In this document: one piece after another, positions 52,751 to 53,385 of the stretch
Layout: each line of letters starts with the position of its first letter
Position numbering within the stretch: the stretch's first letter is position 1
NCBI GenBank assembly: GCA_903929475.1
Contig: CAIYUV010000044.1
Span: 1-53,385, forward strand
Origin: an uncultured Spartobacteria bacterium
GTDB taxonomy: Bacteria > Verrucomicrobiota > Verrucomicrobiia > Chthoniobacterales > Chthoniobacteraceae
Reading direction: 5' to 3'
Length of the DNA: 53,385 nt
The notes under the pieces: model-generated
Database searches by the model: none
What the model saw: only the letters and a program-made list of their open reading frames with translations
Told to the model about the DNA's origin: nothing
Made by a program: the position numbers and the translations under genes

Positions 52751-53385
52751 GTGACTCCATTCACCTTACCCAATTCCCCGCGTATCAAGCGCGTGAACAG
52801 TTTCCACGCACTGCTCACGACGCCCTTTGCGGATGGTGTGAATGCACTCTGCTGGCCGCGCCCACTGGGCGGGGATTTCGGCGAAGTGCTGAAACATCTC
52901 GTCGTGAGCGAAGGGATTCATGTTCTCGACGAAGCGCAACTCGCCAGCCTCCCGGTGAGCGATGCAGGCCGCGCAGCCATCGCGATGATGCTCGAAGACT
53001 CACGACTTCTTCGCGAACACGACCTCGACCCCACGCTCAACTGCATCAACGGCTATCCTCGCGACGAAGAACCGGGGCCCGTGCGCACGGACGTGATTTC
53101 CTTTCACGTGGACAGCGCGCCGGTGGAAGCAGACACGTGGCTTTGCACCTACCACGGTGCGACGAGCGAGGGCCTGCTCAACGAAGAGGCGCAACGCCGT
53201 GTGGAAATCCCCGAAACGCGCACCGAGTTGCTCAGAATCTTTGGAGGAAAAGACGATGAGTCCTTCCGCGAATTTCTCAGCGAACACTGCTACGACCTGC
53301 ACTACGCCCCGCTGCCGCACGCGCGGCCATATTCCTTCGGCATCGGCAACCTCTGGCGCATCGCCACGGAATGGCCCGGCAGCCC
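52751..53385 (+). CDS. Conserved protein of unknown function, possibly DUF1826-like (3' end outside the window)
   Basis: A GTG at 52751 opens a frame that runs without a stop to the window edge, giving at least 211 residues. The coding character is strong: 'VISFHVDSAPVEADTWLCTY' followed by 'HGATSEGLLNEEAQRR', then 'LSEHCYDLHYAPLPHARPYS' and 'FGIGNLWRIATEWPGS'. The 'FHVDxxP' and 'CTYxG' stretch resembles DUF1826, a family sometimes linked to metal or CobW-type genes, but the match is uncertain. The start codon is a guess between GTG at 52751 and later in-frame starts. Confidence 0.7.
   Translation, partial: MTPFTLPNSPRIKRVNSFHALLTTPFADGVNALCWPRPLGGDFGEVLKHLVVSEGIHVLDEAQLASLPVSDAGRAAIAMMLEDSRLLREHDLDPTLNCINGYPRDEEPGPVRTDVISFHVDSAPVEADTWLCTYHGATSEGLLNEEAQRRVEIPETRTELLRIFGGKDDESFREFLSEHCYDLHYAPLPHARPYSFGIGNLWRIATEWPGS

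Overview
The window looks like a chromosomal segment of a member of the Verrucomicrobiota, probably related to Chthoniobacter or Spartobacteria. The strongest evidence is a set of three adjacent prepilin-type proteins that match the Verru_Chthon cassette proteins B, C and A (29447 down to 23250). GC-rich codon use, many genes without a clear Shine-Dalgarno sequence, and 'DGDGIPQFVEYALGLNP'-type linkers in a secreted protein agree with this. No rRNA, tRNA or CRISPR array was seen.

Layout from left to right. The window opens on the end of an IS3-like insertion sequence (1-140), followed by a secreted SGNH hydrolase. Next comes a compact three-gene minus-strand unit (4975-1836): a HemN/HemW-like radical SAM protein, a chorismate-lyase-like protein and a halogenase-like flavoprotein. 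A Nudix-like gene faces it. From 6253 to 21509 there are mostly housekeeping and conserved genes: an ABA-sandwich-like protein, aldehyde dehydrogenase, a glutamine amidotransferase, aspartate kinase (lysC) with a zinc-ribbon-like partner, a GT39-like membrane protein, uvrA, a large TPR protein, a class V aminotransferase, a membrane HExxH protein, a lipoprotein and a MoxR ATPase. Citramalate synthase (cimA) and the pseudopilin cassette follow.

From 29532 to 36799 lie a BsuPI-like secreted protein, an AEC transporter, a large GT-C-like membrane protein, a lactate permease and a secreted alpha/beta hydrolase. The minus-strand block 43790-36845 is metabolically coherent: hprK-ptsH-ptsI (a PTS phosphorelay with no enzyme II nearby), a lipoprotein, then tyrA-aroA-cmk-plsC. 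A strong intrinsic terminator sits six bases before tyrA. After that come a membrane SRPBCC protein and a large fused propeller-PA-M28-PDZ peptidase.

The right end (47867-53385) is the accessory part: a PIN toxin with its small partner, a decayed second partner joined to a glycolate-oxidase-like fragment, a membrane protein, and about 0.9 kb of non-coding, repeat-rich DNA. This holds a G-quadruplex-like cluster and a striking array of ten degenerate 42-bp units with no indels, just upstream of an uncharacterised FN3-tailed protein. Two further secreted or unknown genes follow, the last running off the window edge.

A theme across the window is short interspersed repeats: CATTCGTCATTC-type pairs, an AATCCGC heptamer tract, CAGGAAGG inverted arms and an ATCCGTGG phrase. 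Two of these lie inside coding sequence, one building the signal peptide of the TPR protein and one in the linker between the two halves of UvrA.
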